Shown: one piece after another, positions 23,678 to 34,869 of the stretch
Numbering within the stretch: position 1 is the first letter of the stretch
Layout of the letters: each line of letters starts with the position of its first letter
Source: Istiophorus platypterus
Lineage: Eukaryota > Chordata > Actinopteri > Istiophoriformes > Istiophoridae
Assembly: GCA_016859345.1 (NCBI GenBank)
Contig: CM029131.1
Span: forward strand, 6,977,820 to 7,041,819
Direction of reading: 5' to 3'
Length of the DNA stretch: 64,000 nucleotides
Made by a program: the position numbers and the translations under genes
Notes under the pieces: model-generated
What the model was told of the DNA's origin: nothing
The model's input: the letters and a program-made list of their open reading frames with translations, nothing else
Database searches by the model: none

Positions 23678-24178
23678 GCTCTCTCTTTTCTTCTCCCTTG
23701 ATTCTTTAGTCTTAGGAGCCTCCATTCTCAATAGAGCTTTTAGGTCTTTTTTTTTTTTTTTTACTTTTTTCGCTTTCATCTTTGCCACCACTTTCCTGCT
23801 ACTTCTCAATCGCTTCTCTCCTGATTATTCTGTCTCCTGCTCTCTGTCACCAGGCTCATCCCCATTTTTAGTATCCACTGAATCCCAGACCTTCATCTCT
23901 CTCTCTTCTTTTCTCTCCCTCCTCCTCTCCTGTATCTGATTCTGTCTTTATGATCACTTCTATTCTATTTCTCTCAACAGGCTGATCCTTTTCTATTTTC
24001 TCTCTGCCTCTATTATCTTCAGTTCTCTCTTTCTCTCCCCCTCTTTCTCTCTCTCCATCCTCTGCAGCTGTATCTGTTGCAGCTTTATGTGATTATGGTG
24101 AAAATGCTCCAGTCTGAGTTTCCTCTACCAAGTCAGACTCAGCCCAGCATCTCCTCAAGCCTCTGTGTATTTTGTTGT

Positions 24179-24183
<5 letters not shown>

Positions 24184-24219
<36 letters not shown>
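24184..24219. repeat. (GT)n microsatellite
   Basis: Perfect GT run followed by gcatgcatgcat. Confidence 0.95.
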
Positions 24220-24220
<1 letters not shown>

Positions 24221-24370
24221 ATGCATGCATGTGAAAACCCTGCAGACAGCCAAAAGAGTAATAGACAGATTCATCCCTTCATTCATCCCTCCATTTCTCT
24301 CCCTTTAGCGTTTAACATCTCCCCCTGGCAGCAGGCTGTCCTCTTACAACGCACCTGAAAGCTCAATGCA

Positions 24371-24379
24371 GCACGCACA

Positions 24380-24447
<68 letters not shown>

Positions 24448-24455
24448 CACACACA
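24371..24455. repeat. (GCAC)n / (AC)n compound array
   Basis: A GCAC tetranucleotide array passes into AC repeats. All 85 nt alternate purine and pyrimidine without a break. Confidence 0.97.
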
Positions 24456-26514
24456 GAAGCTCTGGGGCTGTGCAGAAGATTATACTGCAATCTCAGCCTC
24501 ATACACATCTGCTTACATATGCTCGTGGTTGTGTTTTCTTTTGCTGTGATTTCTGTTATTTTTTTAGTCTTTTTGTATGTTTCTGTCCACGTTTATGTTT
24601 TCTGTTTTTTAGCAGCACGGCCACCGATGCCCTCGCTCTGTGTGCCCATTAGTCCCCGTCGTTTCTTCCCTGCACAATGAGACTTTAAAACCAGCCAGCG
24701 TCCAGCCAGCTCCGGAGCCTCTGCTTTGTTTTCACACTCTTTGTTTGGGTGCTGCGTTATTCTGCCTCTTGCTGTCATTTGCTCCTTATCTCGCTCCATC
24801 TCCCTCTCTCCCTCTTTTTCCCTTTTCCTCCCTCGGTTTGTTGCATCCGGCGTGTCATTGTCGATTTAAGTTGAGAGCCACCATGTTGCACCAATTTTGA
24901 ACTGATGGATCATTCTATGTCTGCAAGGACCATCTGTGTGTGTTATTATTGTCTTTCTATTCTTTGAAGGGAAGGTCCAGCTTAGATGAAAGAAAAGATG
25001 AATGAAATCCTCACTTTTTATAGGTGAAATTAAGAATTGGAATAATGTTAAAGTGAGATCAGACTTTATCTGCATTAAAATGGAAGGATCTAAGAGATGC
25101 AGATGCTGTATTTAATGTTGAAAGACAACCAATTCTCTCTCTAGAGTAGAGATCTTCATCGTTCGAACTTAAATGTAGTTTAATCACATTGGGGCCCCAT
25201 GTACATGTAATACCCATCTGGACGCGTGCAGATCCATGTGGATCCAAGTGGAGTCTGATAGTGTTGTGTCATAAAGGCAGGAAGGAGAAACATGCCTTCT
25301 TTTATCTATTTCTGAGCTCATTTTGGAGCATTTTAGTCGGTGCTCTTAATTGAGAGATGACAGGAGATAAGTGATGAAAGAAGGGAGACTATATGCTCAG
25401 ACTCATACAATGGACGTCACAATTAAACGGTAAACCTTTTATTCGCTGGCCACAGGAATGCCCCAAAAAAATGAGTCAAAAAAATATGAACTTTTAAATT
25501 GGGGAATAATTACGTGTTGCCACCTGTTTTGACTGCTGCTGCTGCTCATAAACTGATGGAGCCTCAAGCTGCTGCCAGTGTTGGCGCTCTCCCTATTTGC
25601 GCCTGTTCAGGTCGACTGCATTTTGGATCCGGTCTAATTATCCTCTTTCTCCAGGGGTCAGCTTCAGGCCAGGTCCAAAATTTTCTACCCATAAAAAAGA
25701 ATTACCACTAATTTAGGGAGCTTCATGAGACCATAATGATAACACTAACATGCTGAAGTTTTTTGGGTTGAAAACACCCACAATAATCTCTCTGCAATGA
25801 CCAAGCTATGATTGGACCATAGTGACCATCGCGAAAGATTTCACATTGAATTTCAGCAGATGGTTTAGTAGTCAGTGAAGGCCTTCAGCATAGCAACACG
25901 CAGGTATGTGTATGTGTTCGTCTGTGTGTCTCAATTTATGCACTCTACAGTTCCCTCTCATTGCACAAGCACATTTATCCGCCACGCCTTTACAAATGGC
26001 ACATGTCCCACTCCACACATTTCGCTTCAGCTCCCATCCATACTCCACCACCCCTGCTGCGCCGCTGTAATCCAGTAGAGGTAAGCAGTAATTACGAAAT
26101 GGCCTTTTAAGTCCCTGAGAGTTATTAAAGCCATTCATCTAGATGGAGGCTAAATACATACGGCCCATATGTCCCCCTTTCCCTCATACAGCTCAACAGC
26201 GAAACACAATTACTGCCAGGGCAGCGCCTCCATCCACCTCCATCCTCTGCCTCTGATATAGCTGAGTGCATTCACATTGTGACGGAAGGATGCTTAATGA
26301 TTGGACCGGTCTTTAATTGGAGTGGAGTTTTGATTAGCCATAACATGAATTGGATTTGCTTTAACTGGGCATACGGTTGTCTGGAGTGATTCAGTTTGAA
26401 GTCAGGTGGGTCATATGATCATAGAAGAGTTGTAGTGCCAAAAATATTATTCACTTTTTAGAGGATTCGCCCAGTAATATTTTATATTTTTATGCCTTTG
26501 CGCTGGCAACAGCC

Positions 26515-26855
26515 AGGGCCCTCCATCCGTCCGTCCCATTCTCGCGAACGTGATATCTGAAGAGCGCCATAGGGGTATTTAATTACAGCTGGCACAAACA
26601 TTCACTTGGTCTCAAGGAGGAATTGATTAGAAATTGGTGGTCAAAGGTTAAGGTCACTATGACATCACAAAATACATTTTTGGCCATACCTAGAGACTTT
26701 ATATCCTAATTGTGATGAAATACACTTCATAGCTTTTATTAAATTCCTTTGAAGTCTTCACTACAAATGTGAGATGAGCTTGGACAGACATGGATGTAAA
26801 ACACAACTTGACTGGTTGGCAGAGGCGCACAGCCTGCAAGGCAGTAATTCCCGTT
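26515..26855. repeat. Dispersed fish-type interspersed repeat (fragment)
   Basis: Segments ccgtccgtcccattctcgcg, gaacgtgatatct, aattggtggtcaaaggttaa, ggtcactatgacatcacaaa and cttgactggttggcagaggc occur in the order of a high-copy repeat I recall from percomorph fish genomes. It has no coding capacity. The family name and class are not known to me. Confidence 0.6.
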
Positions 26856-27184
26856 CTATTTGTCAACAGATGTCACGAAAGAGCAAAACCAACAGTGAAC
26901 TGATCGCATTAACAAGTGTTGTGTAGTCAAAGCCTGATATAATTTATTGCTCTGTGTCATAGAGCTCCATTATTTTTCAGAAACTATTAAAAACACATCA
27001 GTGAGCTGCACTATTGCTCTGGGGGTCAGGATCATTTTCATTCATGATGATGAACTTGGGCATGGCCGTTTATTGTGAGTCATTGCCACATGTACTGTTG
27101 TGATGCTGTAAATAATCACTGGTGAATATAAACGTGCATTAATCTACTCGATTAGTCTACTCTTGTTTGAGGGATGTTTGCTAA

Positions 27185-27225
27185 AAACTACAATGACCAC
27201 CTGTATTAAGTGGTCATTGTAGTTT
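27185..27225. repeat. Perfect inverted repeat (16-bp arms, 9-nt loop)
   Basis: The left arm AAACTACAATGACCAC (27185-27200) is the exact reverse complement of 27210-27225, around the loop ctgtattaa. It could form a cruciform in DNA or a stable hairpin in the pre-mRNA. No coding context is present. Confidence 0.95.
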
Positions 27226-27732
27226 GTGAACATGTTTTTAAAAAGATTTTTTAAAAAATGATGATATACACACTGTTGGTGTAGCTCTTTTCATAGGGTC
27301 CGTTTTCAGTAAAAGGAATAGAGAACAATGAAAGCCCTCTTTAGAGCTGAGATAGGCTTCATAACAATAATGCTTTTCTCTTCATACTTCTCACTTGTCA
27401 TCACAGGTTTCAAGGTTTAAAGGCCTATATGCAGTACATTTAATCTAAGGTGATGCTATGGAGATCAGAGTCATGTGAGACCATTGTGTGTTGTGTCCAT
27501 TTCTTTTTGCAGTCTAAAGAACTTAGGATAGGAAGATAGGATTGTTAATATCTGCTGTAATTCAAGATTATTTTAAGATCCCTTTGGATTAAATATCTTT
27601 TATTGAAACAGCGTAACAAAGGAAGGGGCCATTTCTATTCCTTGTAACAGTGCATTTAATGCCTCTTTGGGATTAGATACAGTAACATTTACTGAGCAGT
27701 ATTAAGACAGGGATCAGGCTCTTTCTTTACAG

Positions 27733-27770
27733 GTGTGTGTGTGTGTGTGTTTGTGTGTGTTTGTGTGTGT
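27733..27770. repeat. (GT)n microsatellite, interrupted
   Basis: GT run with two TT interruptions. Confidence 0.9.
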
Positions 27771-28090
27771 ATATATCTGTGTATCTGATTATGTCATCTT
27801 TTTTATAGCAGAGTACAGGCCCGGGCCTGTTTTACTGGTCTCCAGAACAACGGCTCCGGGTTTTATTGGCCAGTCCTGAGATTGGATCCTAGATGGAAAT
27901 GTGTGTGTGTGTGTGGTCCTGTGTTTTACATGTGTGTTTCTATAAGCATATTTGCAGTGATTGCCAAGTTTGAGAGTGCAGCTTCTCTGCCCCCTGTACC
28001 TAATCTAAAGGACTATGGCCAGGAGCAACAAGCCCCTTTTTCACTTCTGGCTAAAGTGTCTCCTTGGCAACTCACCATCAGCCCTGTCCC

Positions 28091-28127
28091 TCTCTCTCTC
28101 TCTCTCTCTCTTTTCACACACACACAC
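28091..28127. repeat. (TC)n then (CA)n microsatellites
   Basis: TC run at 28091-28110 followed by CA repeats at 28115-28127. Confidence 0.9.
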
Positions 28128-28347
28128 TCACACTCATAAAGCCCCTTACCATCTCCGTACCACAACCCCCAGCGGTTTTGACGGAGGGGGCACTTTCTTG
28201 TAACCGTGGCAACCTTTCAGCCAGTCTGCTGCAAAACTGCTGGCTATGGAGGACTTTGTTGTCCGGTTGATAGGTAAGTGTTAAGACCCTGCTGAGACAC
28301 TGTGGGAGGGTTCAGCAGTGCACCATGGTTTATACGTGTGTGTTTGT

Positions 28348-28354
<7 letters not shown>

Positions 28355-28401
<47 letters not shown>
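28355..28401. repeat. (TG)n microsatellite
   Basis: TG run of 47 nt, preceded by interrupted TG units. Confidence 0.95.
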
Positions 28402-28402
<1 letters not shown>

Positions 28403-29944
28403 TGCTTGTTTGTATGTCATTACTGAGACAATGTCAGCTTAAAAAATAAATGAGACAATGTCCAGTTTAATAGTTTGGTGTTTACTACCCAGTAGATTGG
28501 ATATTGTAATAGAATAGCCAGGGTGGCAGGGATTAGCAGTGTGTGTTTGTGTGTGCTGAGTGGCGTATTAAATTCATACCACATGCATAGCCTGTAATTT
28601 GGACATCTTTGAGTTCATTTAGTTTAACATCCATTGGACGAAATAATTGGACAGTTGTGTGCGTGCAACTTTTATTCAGAATTAATAGTTCGCTCTGGGA
28701 AAACACGTATTTTTAGAGTTAGGCTGGAATTATCATTTTTTTAATTATTCACAAAAAAAAACATCATCATTGACACTGTGTCGACCGAAGAGACACGAAT
28801 GCGTATTTGAAACTGGTGAGGGAGTTGTGTCAGTAAGCCTGGGTGACAGGTGGTGGGCGTGTCGCACTCACTTTTAAGGTGACACTTTTTAAGCTATAAA
28901 GCAGCATCATGGAGCGGTGTTAGTCCTCGCAGGGCCTGTTAGCAGAGCGAGACCCCGAGGCTACGTTCCAGGCAAAGACTTCACTGCTGTCTGCTCAGTG
29001 CAGACACGACAGCAGCCAACCTCTACATAAGTCATATCACACTGAGGTGTGTGTCTGGGTTAGCGACGTGTGCAGGTTGATTCCTTCCGGCACGTGCACG
29101 TTTTCATAAAAGCATCTACAGTATTCAGACAGGTGCGGGCTTTTGGGTTGGGGTGTGTTCGTGGATACTTGAGTGTTTGTGTGTTTAGTGTGGGATGCGA
29201 GCACCATTTTGAAGTGGCAGTTGCCAGGCTTTGTTTTCAGCAACATTTTTGCTCAAATGTTGTTGTACAGGGTTCTTATGCAGCATTTCCCAGACTAAAT
29301 AAATTGAATAAGTATCAATTTATAATAAGTATTTTTTGATTCCATTATAAATGACCATTTTAGGATTGTTTTTTTTTTTTTTTTCATTTTCAAAATTATC
29401 TCTAATGTACCTCAACCGAGAAACACTTGAGTCTCCTGGATAATTTAACCACAAGATAGATTAGATTCATATCGTGATCATGAGTTTTAATTACGTCAGC
29501 TTTGTTTCTGAGAAGTCATATTTTTTTCCATCAATTCACTGGGCCAGATATATCTCCATACCACAAAACCAATGAGCCTTGCATTCATACATACAGACTC
29601 AAACACTGTTGTTTTCTACTCTGCTCAGCTACAGAAAAGTGAAACACTGAAAAGAAATTGAGATAAAATGGAGGGGAAAGCTGTTTGTCACAGTCAATAA
29701 CTTCCCAATTCTCTACAGATTTCTACAAAGAGTAATCTTTATTGTACCTGAACAGACATTTAGCTTTGTAATTGGATGTTTCGTACCAAAATGCATCTTA
29801 GCTGTTTTACTGGATTATTGTCGTAAAGTTTTAATGTACCTTTGACTTTTTATCAAAGAACACAGCTACTAAATCTTTGTTCTGATGAGTGTTTATGTTC
29901 ATCAAAGCATTTGAATGGCTCCAACCACCATCAGCTAACGTTAG

Positions 29945-30433
29945 GTGGGTTTCAATTTGGACGTAGAAAAAAAAGCATCAGATTTGAAATAAATCTCAAA
30001 ATACTGTCAAAAGTTTTTAGTGGTGGAAAACTTGGTGTGTTGATAACAAAACAAATTTGACATATGAAATCGACACAGACTTAGCAAATTATTAATGACA
30101 TACGTGAAGCATGTGTCTCAGATGTACGAAAACAGATCTTCGTGAAACGATGAGATAATTGTAACTTTCATCATACTACAAACATGCCATATTTTAAACA
30201 TGTGTATTATGACTTTTTTACCATTTGAGGTTTGACTTCATGTCATTGTGCGCTCTTCTTCTGCAACGCCTTAATGGCTCCCCACTGGACAATTAGTGAC
30301 ACTAGTGTTTATCTCGATGAACCAACATTCACGTTACGATTGTGGATGTAACCGCAATTTAATTTTGCATTTTCTTCTGCAGATTTTCTCAAAATTAGGT
30401 TAAGTTTTACGCTACATTTGGATGGAAACCCAC
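29945..30433. mobile_element. MITE-like element with terminal inverted repeats
   Basis: The left end GTGGGTTTC-AATTTGGACGTA (from 29945) and the right end, read in reverse complement GTGGGTTTCCATCCAAATGTA (to 30433), are inverted copies over about 20 nt with a few mismatches. The 489-bp body has no coding capacity. The size and ends suggest a non-autonomous DNA transposon. Target-site duplications are not clear, so exact ends may shift by a few bases. Confidence 0.55.
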
Positions 30434-30916
30434 TCAGTGTATTTGTGGAAAATCTGTCTTCCAAAATCCTGAAAATACATCGGCACATGTCCTTCCTTGC
30501 TAATAGAGTTTGATTTAAAAAAAAAAAAAAAAAAGTAGCAGAACAGAAAATGAGACATTAATGCTTGATCTGAGATGGAGGAGTGTTACAGCTGTGAAGG
30601 GCATTGCCCGTCATCCTGGGCTGTTTGGCTGGTAGGCGGTTTGTCAAATATGTGCACTAGCTTGAATCAGTGGCAATCAGGCAGACATGATGCGAACGGA
30701 TCCATGAGAGCATCTGCTGGCGCAGCGGGCAGCGATATGTGATAAACGCTGATTTCACCCTCCATTGGATCGAGTTGGCGATGATAGCCACCTCTCCCCT
30801 GCTCATCCATCCTATTAAACCCTCATTATTCATTTACCTCCAGCCTCAACCGCCCTGACATGCATGGAATGAGTGCACTCACGCCCCCCCCCCCCACACA
30901 CACACACACACACACA

Positions 30917-30947
30917 CACTTTTGCAAGATACACTCTTGCAAAAGTG
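30917..30947. repeat. Perfect inverted repeat (13-bp arms, 5-nt loop)
   Basis: CACTTTTGCAAGA (30917-30929) and its exact reverse complement (30935-30947) flank tacac. It directly abuts a C-run and CA array at 30883-30916. Confidence 0.95.
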
Positions 30948-31806
30948 AGTTGTGCTCATATTTCTTTTTTTTTTATCTTACGCGTTCAAGGACATTGCTA
31001 TCTCGAACAGGCAGTATCATGACTTTAAATTTTTTTTTTTTTTTTCTTAACTCGGAACCAAATTCCCACATTTTGTAGTAAACACGAACGTGCCCACGCG
31101 TTCAGACACACACAGTTTCTCTGTGTATAGTGCAGCAGTGCTCTGGCAAGGAGCTTAATTCTATCAGGCTGCGAGCTGGACAGCCGTAATTACATTTGTG
31201 ACACAAATCCTGCCTCTCAAATTGAGCGTTTTATTCCTGAGCGCTCCCCCCTGTCTATTTATAACCCCTTATTCCCCATAAATCCCACTTCCTCTCAGAA
31301 AGTCAATTTAGGACTTAAAAGGCAGCAACGCTCCGCTTACTTTCCCCCTCCTTCGACTCTATCGCCGCCTCAGTTTCACTACCCCTTTTTCCCTCTCTAC
31401 TTTGGAGCTTTGAAGCCTCTGAAATGACAAAAAGTGCGTCTTAAGCAGTGAGTGCCACGATGCGAGAAAGTCATCCCTACAGGAAAGTTTCGGAAAGGGG
31501 AAGGAAAAAAAAAAACGCAGCTTGCAACCTGTCTGTAACTTCTTTGAGCACTTGTCTCTGTTTCATTGTGATACACAACTGGGAGGGGCTTATATGTGTC
31601 TAAAAACTTGTTTTTTTTTCCTAAACCCTCCTTGTCACCTGTCTTTCATTTTCTCCAACAACCTGTGGGCTGAGTTCCACTTTGGCAGCGGCCGGGTCTG
31701 TATGACATCTATTCCTTTTTTTTTTTTCTTTGTCTTATTTTTTCCATTTTCTCACAGTTCTGCATTTCCTCGAATCTTCCCAGTCGTCTTCACTTTTTCC
31801 CCAGCG

Positions 31807-31845
31807 CCTCCTCCTCCTCCTCCTCCTCCTCCTCCTCCTCCTCCT
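31807..31845. repeat. (CCT)13 trinucleotide array
   Basis: Thirteen perfect CCT units. The Pro-run in the overlapping open frame is a by-product of this array. Confidence 0.97.
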
Positions 31846-33560
31846 ATCTGTAATCGGCTGCTGAGTCAGCTTGGGCCTTCATCGCTTTCCTGCTCCTCCG
31901 TTTTCCCCCTTTCTTTCTCTCTCGAGTAGGAGACCATACCTGAGTACAGCATGATGGTGGTTCATTTATTCCCCCTCTCTCTTGCTTATGCATGAGCCTG
32001 TCAGTTCCCATAGTGCTGCTCCTCACCTGTCCCTGTACAATTCCACCTCATTCAGCGTTTCCCCTGTAGGTCTCTGACTTTCTCCCCATTTCTGTCATGC
32101 CTGTTTTTCACCCTCCCTCCTCTGCCTCCCTCAACCACTTTCTCTTCATTTCATCTTCATAGCTTTATATTTCTGGGCTATAACCTTTTTGAGCTTCATT
32201 CCAAAAAAGCTATATCAGTTACAGAGAAGGTGAAAGGGCTGATGATGATTGCTTGGGTTAAAATCAGATGATCTTTCATAGTTTGAAAAGCTGATTCCAC
32301 AGCTTAGGCTTCAAATTTAGAGGCCATAAAACTATAAAGAGCTTTAAATGTAATTACAAAGTTATGTGTACTTAAAAATTGAAAACTATATCCATTGATT
32401 CCAAGAAACCATTATAGAAAAAGTCTATAATTCTAGTGACACGGGACAGACTTCATAAGATTTATCCTGTTCTTTAAGTTGTTTTCTTTCATCTTTAATC
32501 CTGCTTTAATAAACATTGTTAATTTATAGTTTCAGAATTTGCAAAACCCTGAGATGTTATTCCCTGTCTGCTTTTGGGTATAATAAACAGTACCAAGATT
32601 AAGGAATTGCGTTGAATTCAGCTGCCAGTATAATTACAGGTCAACAAAATGCTGTGAACAAGACCACTATAAACATAAATGGGGGGAGGAAGTACAGCCA
32701 AGAACAGAAAGTGGCATCATTGTGTGATAACATACCTACATCAGTCATTATTATTTACTGTAGATACAAGCAATTACTCTGTACAGAGCAGTGCCACAAG
32801 AGAAGTGTGTCACGCCGGTGTGATTACAAATGAATGATGAGTGGTAATTTTCACTTGGTAAATTCTTTTGTCACACTAGTTTGTCAATTAGTTGGAATTC
32901 CTGCGGCTGGGATTGTAAAACACACAGCTGTTTATCAAAAATCAACAACTTGGCAAAACAGCTTCCAGTAACAAATATACAGAACCAAAAGAAACAATTC
33001 AGTAACATCATCATATGTACTAGTATATATTTTCAAATACCATATTTATTCAACACAAATTAGCAGCTGAACTTTGGGTTAATGCTGGCAGTAGAAGAAA
33101 TGGCCAACTTTACAGTATATAAAGCCTAGTCTGGCACAAATTGGTTAAGTGTGGACTCCAGAATCCAGAGCACTCTCCGATAACTCATCAGAAATTTGTT
33201 GTCCCAGCTTCCTCGCCTGCAGCAAGCCAGTCTTAGCCTAAATTCAATTTCAAGCGACATTAAGATTTTAAAAAGTTTAATTCAGATGCCCAAGGAAATT
33301 TTTCTGTGGTAGATGACTACTGTACTTTTTTGTAAGCAGTGGGTGAAATGTTTTTAACAAGCTTATGATCTCAATACCAACAGACACTTAACCATTTCAA
33401 ATCCCTCTTACTCGTTTTATCAGAGCATATCTAAGTTTGGGGCAAAGTTTCCTCCTCCTCCATCGGTCGGGCTTCTTTATATTCTCTACCCTCCCTTCTC
33501 GCTCTCATCCTCTGTTTAACATCCGTCCACACGCCCTCTCTTGCCTCCCTTGTCTCTCAG

Positions 33561-33776
33561 AGCCTTCAGCTGGTCGAGCGCTGGGCCCGACCCTGGGCCT
33601 CTGGAAGTCCAGCTCCCTGGAGAGCCTCCAGACGGCCGTGTCGGAGGCTAAGCAGAGCCGCATCCAGGCCCAGGTGCCCATCCACCGTCCACGGCCGCAC
33701 ATGGTCCGGGGGCGGGGATGCAACCAGAGCTTCCGCATCGCCATCGACAAGTCCTACGACGGACCCTCTGAAGACG
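33561..33776 (+). CDS. pard3b: Par-3b exon 8 of window: aPKC-site region and RPRPHMVRGRGCN block
   Basis: The exon is 216 nt, phase 1 to 1, between cttgtctctcag and gtaaga. It encodes EPSAGRALGPTLGLWK, then SSSLESLQTAVSEAKQS, then PIHRPRPHMVRGRGCN and QSFRIAIDKSYDGPSED. In PARD3 the SSSLES serine is the main aPKC phosphorylation site (Ser827 in rat) and the block contacts the aPKC kinase domain. MVRGRGCN is the PARD3B-type sequence. Mammalian PARD3B is reported not to bind aPKC stably, so function here should not be assumed. One oddity is Trp at the first Lys position of GLKKSSSLES (see findings). The exon is GC-rich with high CpG, unlike its surroundings. Confidence 0.97.
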
Positions 33777-34664
33777 GTAAGACTCCTCATCGGCATTTAA
33801 AAAAAAAAAAAGAAATAGTGGGTTCAGGTACTGGCACTGTTGCTATAATGTGCCTTTCTTCCCTCAATATTGTATCCATTTTAAATTAGACACTACACTG
33901 CCAATGTAGATTCCTTAGACTTTACAGCACGCTGGCACTTAGGAAGAGCCAGAGGCCTGCCAAGGGACAGTGCTTAGCCTAAGTACCTTAATGAAATGCT
34001 ACATGAATTTATCCACTCAGCATTTCTAGGAAGAGCAACTTTATATCTTACAGCAGCATATTTTTAATGCTCAAGCTTGTGGACCCACATACATGTAGGA
34101 TGTTGAGCGAGTGTGTGTTTACTGAGGAAATTACAATCCTCCATGTTAGCTGTAATTATCATGACTGTATGCTGAATACTCACTAATGATGTTTGGAAAA
34201 ATCCCGAGTGTGAGAAATTACCCGTTTACTATTGTATTAAAACTAGCATCATTTTTAGCCTTTAGCAGCTCACTTAAATCAGTGTTCTGATTCTTCAAAT
34301 CAAATATAACAAACATGAGAATCATTTTCACCTGCTATTTGACCCAGTTATGTTTTGTTTTGGGTTTGTTTTTGCATTTTGGTAAAAATTCAGTGCACGC
34401 AAGTGAACATGACTGCTAGTTGACCCAGTCCAGGTGTAAAACCACAGTCCTGGGGAAAAAGCTGCCTTATAGAAGAATAACTAAATCACTGAGCAGATAT
34501 CGCCACACCACAACGGAACAAACATCCATACTAAATGAAATTCTGAATGTGTTGCATGCAACTGCGTATATTACTATGTATCCCGGCCGTGTCTGTGCAT
34601 GTACTACAACCTCTGCCCTCACCCCTCCGCGTCTAACCACGCAAAACCGTTTACCCTCCTCCAG
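33777..34664 (+). other. Intron 8 (0.89 kb)
   Basis: Short intron. Nothing was recognised beyond an A-run at 33799. Confidence 0.8.
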
Positions 34665-34869
34665 ACGACGACCTGTCAGAGCCGAGCTCCGGTCATGAAA
34701 CGCCCGCAAGCAGCTCCTCTCGCCAGGGCCTGGACACAGATGATGGAAAGAAGAAGAAGAAAACCAAAGGGAAAAAGAAGGAGAAGAAGAGCAAAGGGAA
34801 GAAGAAAACAGATGATTCTGTGGAGGATCTGGATAAGAAGACGAAAAAGAAAGGATTTGGCCTCCTAAG
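34665..34869 (+). CDS. pard3b: Par-3b exon 9 of window: Lys-rich segment
   Basis: The exon is 205 nt, after ctcctccag, ending with two extra bases (ag) before gtagga. Reading after the leftover g of exon 8 gives DDDLSEPSSGHETPASSSSR, then QGLDTDDGKKKKKTKGKKKE, KKSKGKKKTDDSVEDLDK and KTKKKGFGLLR across the join. The Ser/Asp-rich start followed by a long Lys/Glu stretch and KKKGFG is the same order as in mammalian PARD3B, where the segment ends KKKGFGAMLRFGKKKEDK. The basic run could contact acidic membrane lipid; that is inference. Confidence 0.93.

Larger units (their letters stand above)
20959..33560 (+). other. Intron 7 (12.6 kb)
   Basis: No further exon is supported, and the protein is continuous across it when compared with PARD3B. 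It holds several CA/GT arrays, an 85-nt alternating purine-pyrimidine tract (24371), a dispersed fish-type repeat (26515-26855), perfect hairpins at 27185 and 30917, a MITE-like element (29945-30433), and pyrimidine-rich tracts (23580-24060, 31720-32160). Confidence 0.7.

Noticed and set aside
24366..24680. Open frame with Ala-Arg-Thr-His repeats
   Set aside because: Translation of the GCAC array.
31522..31929. 135-codon open frame with a proline run
   Set aside because: The proline run is the CCT microsatellite and the rest is pyrimidine-rich sequence.
33505..33796. Two - strand open frames opposite exon 8
   Set aside because: They mirror the strongly matched exon on the + strand.
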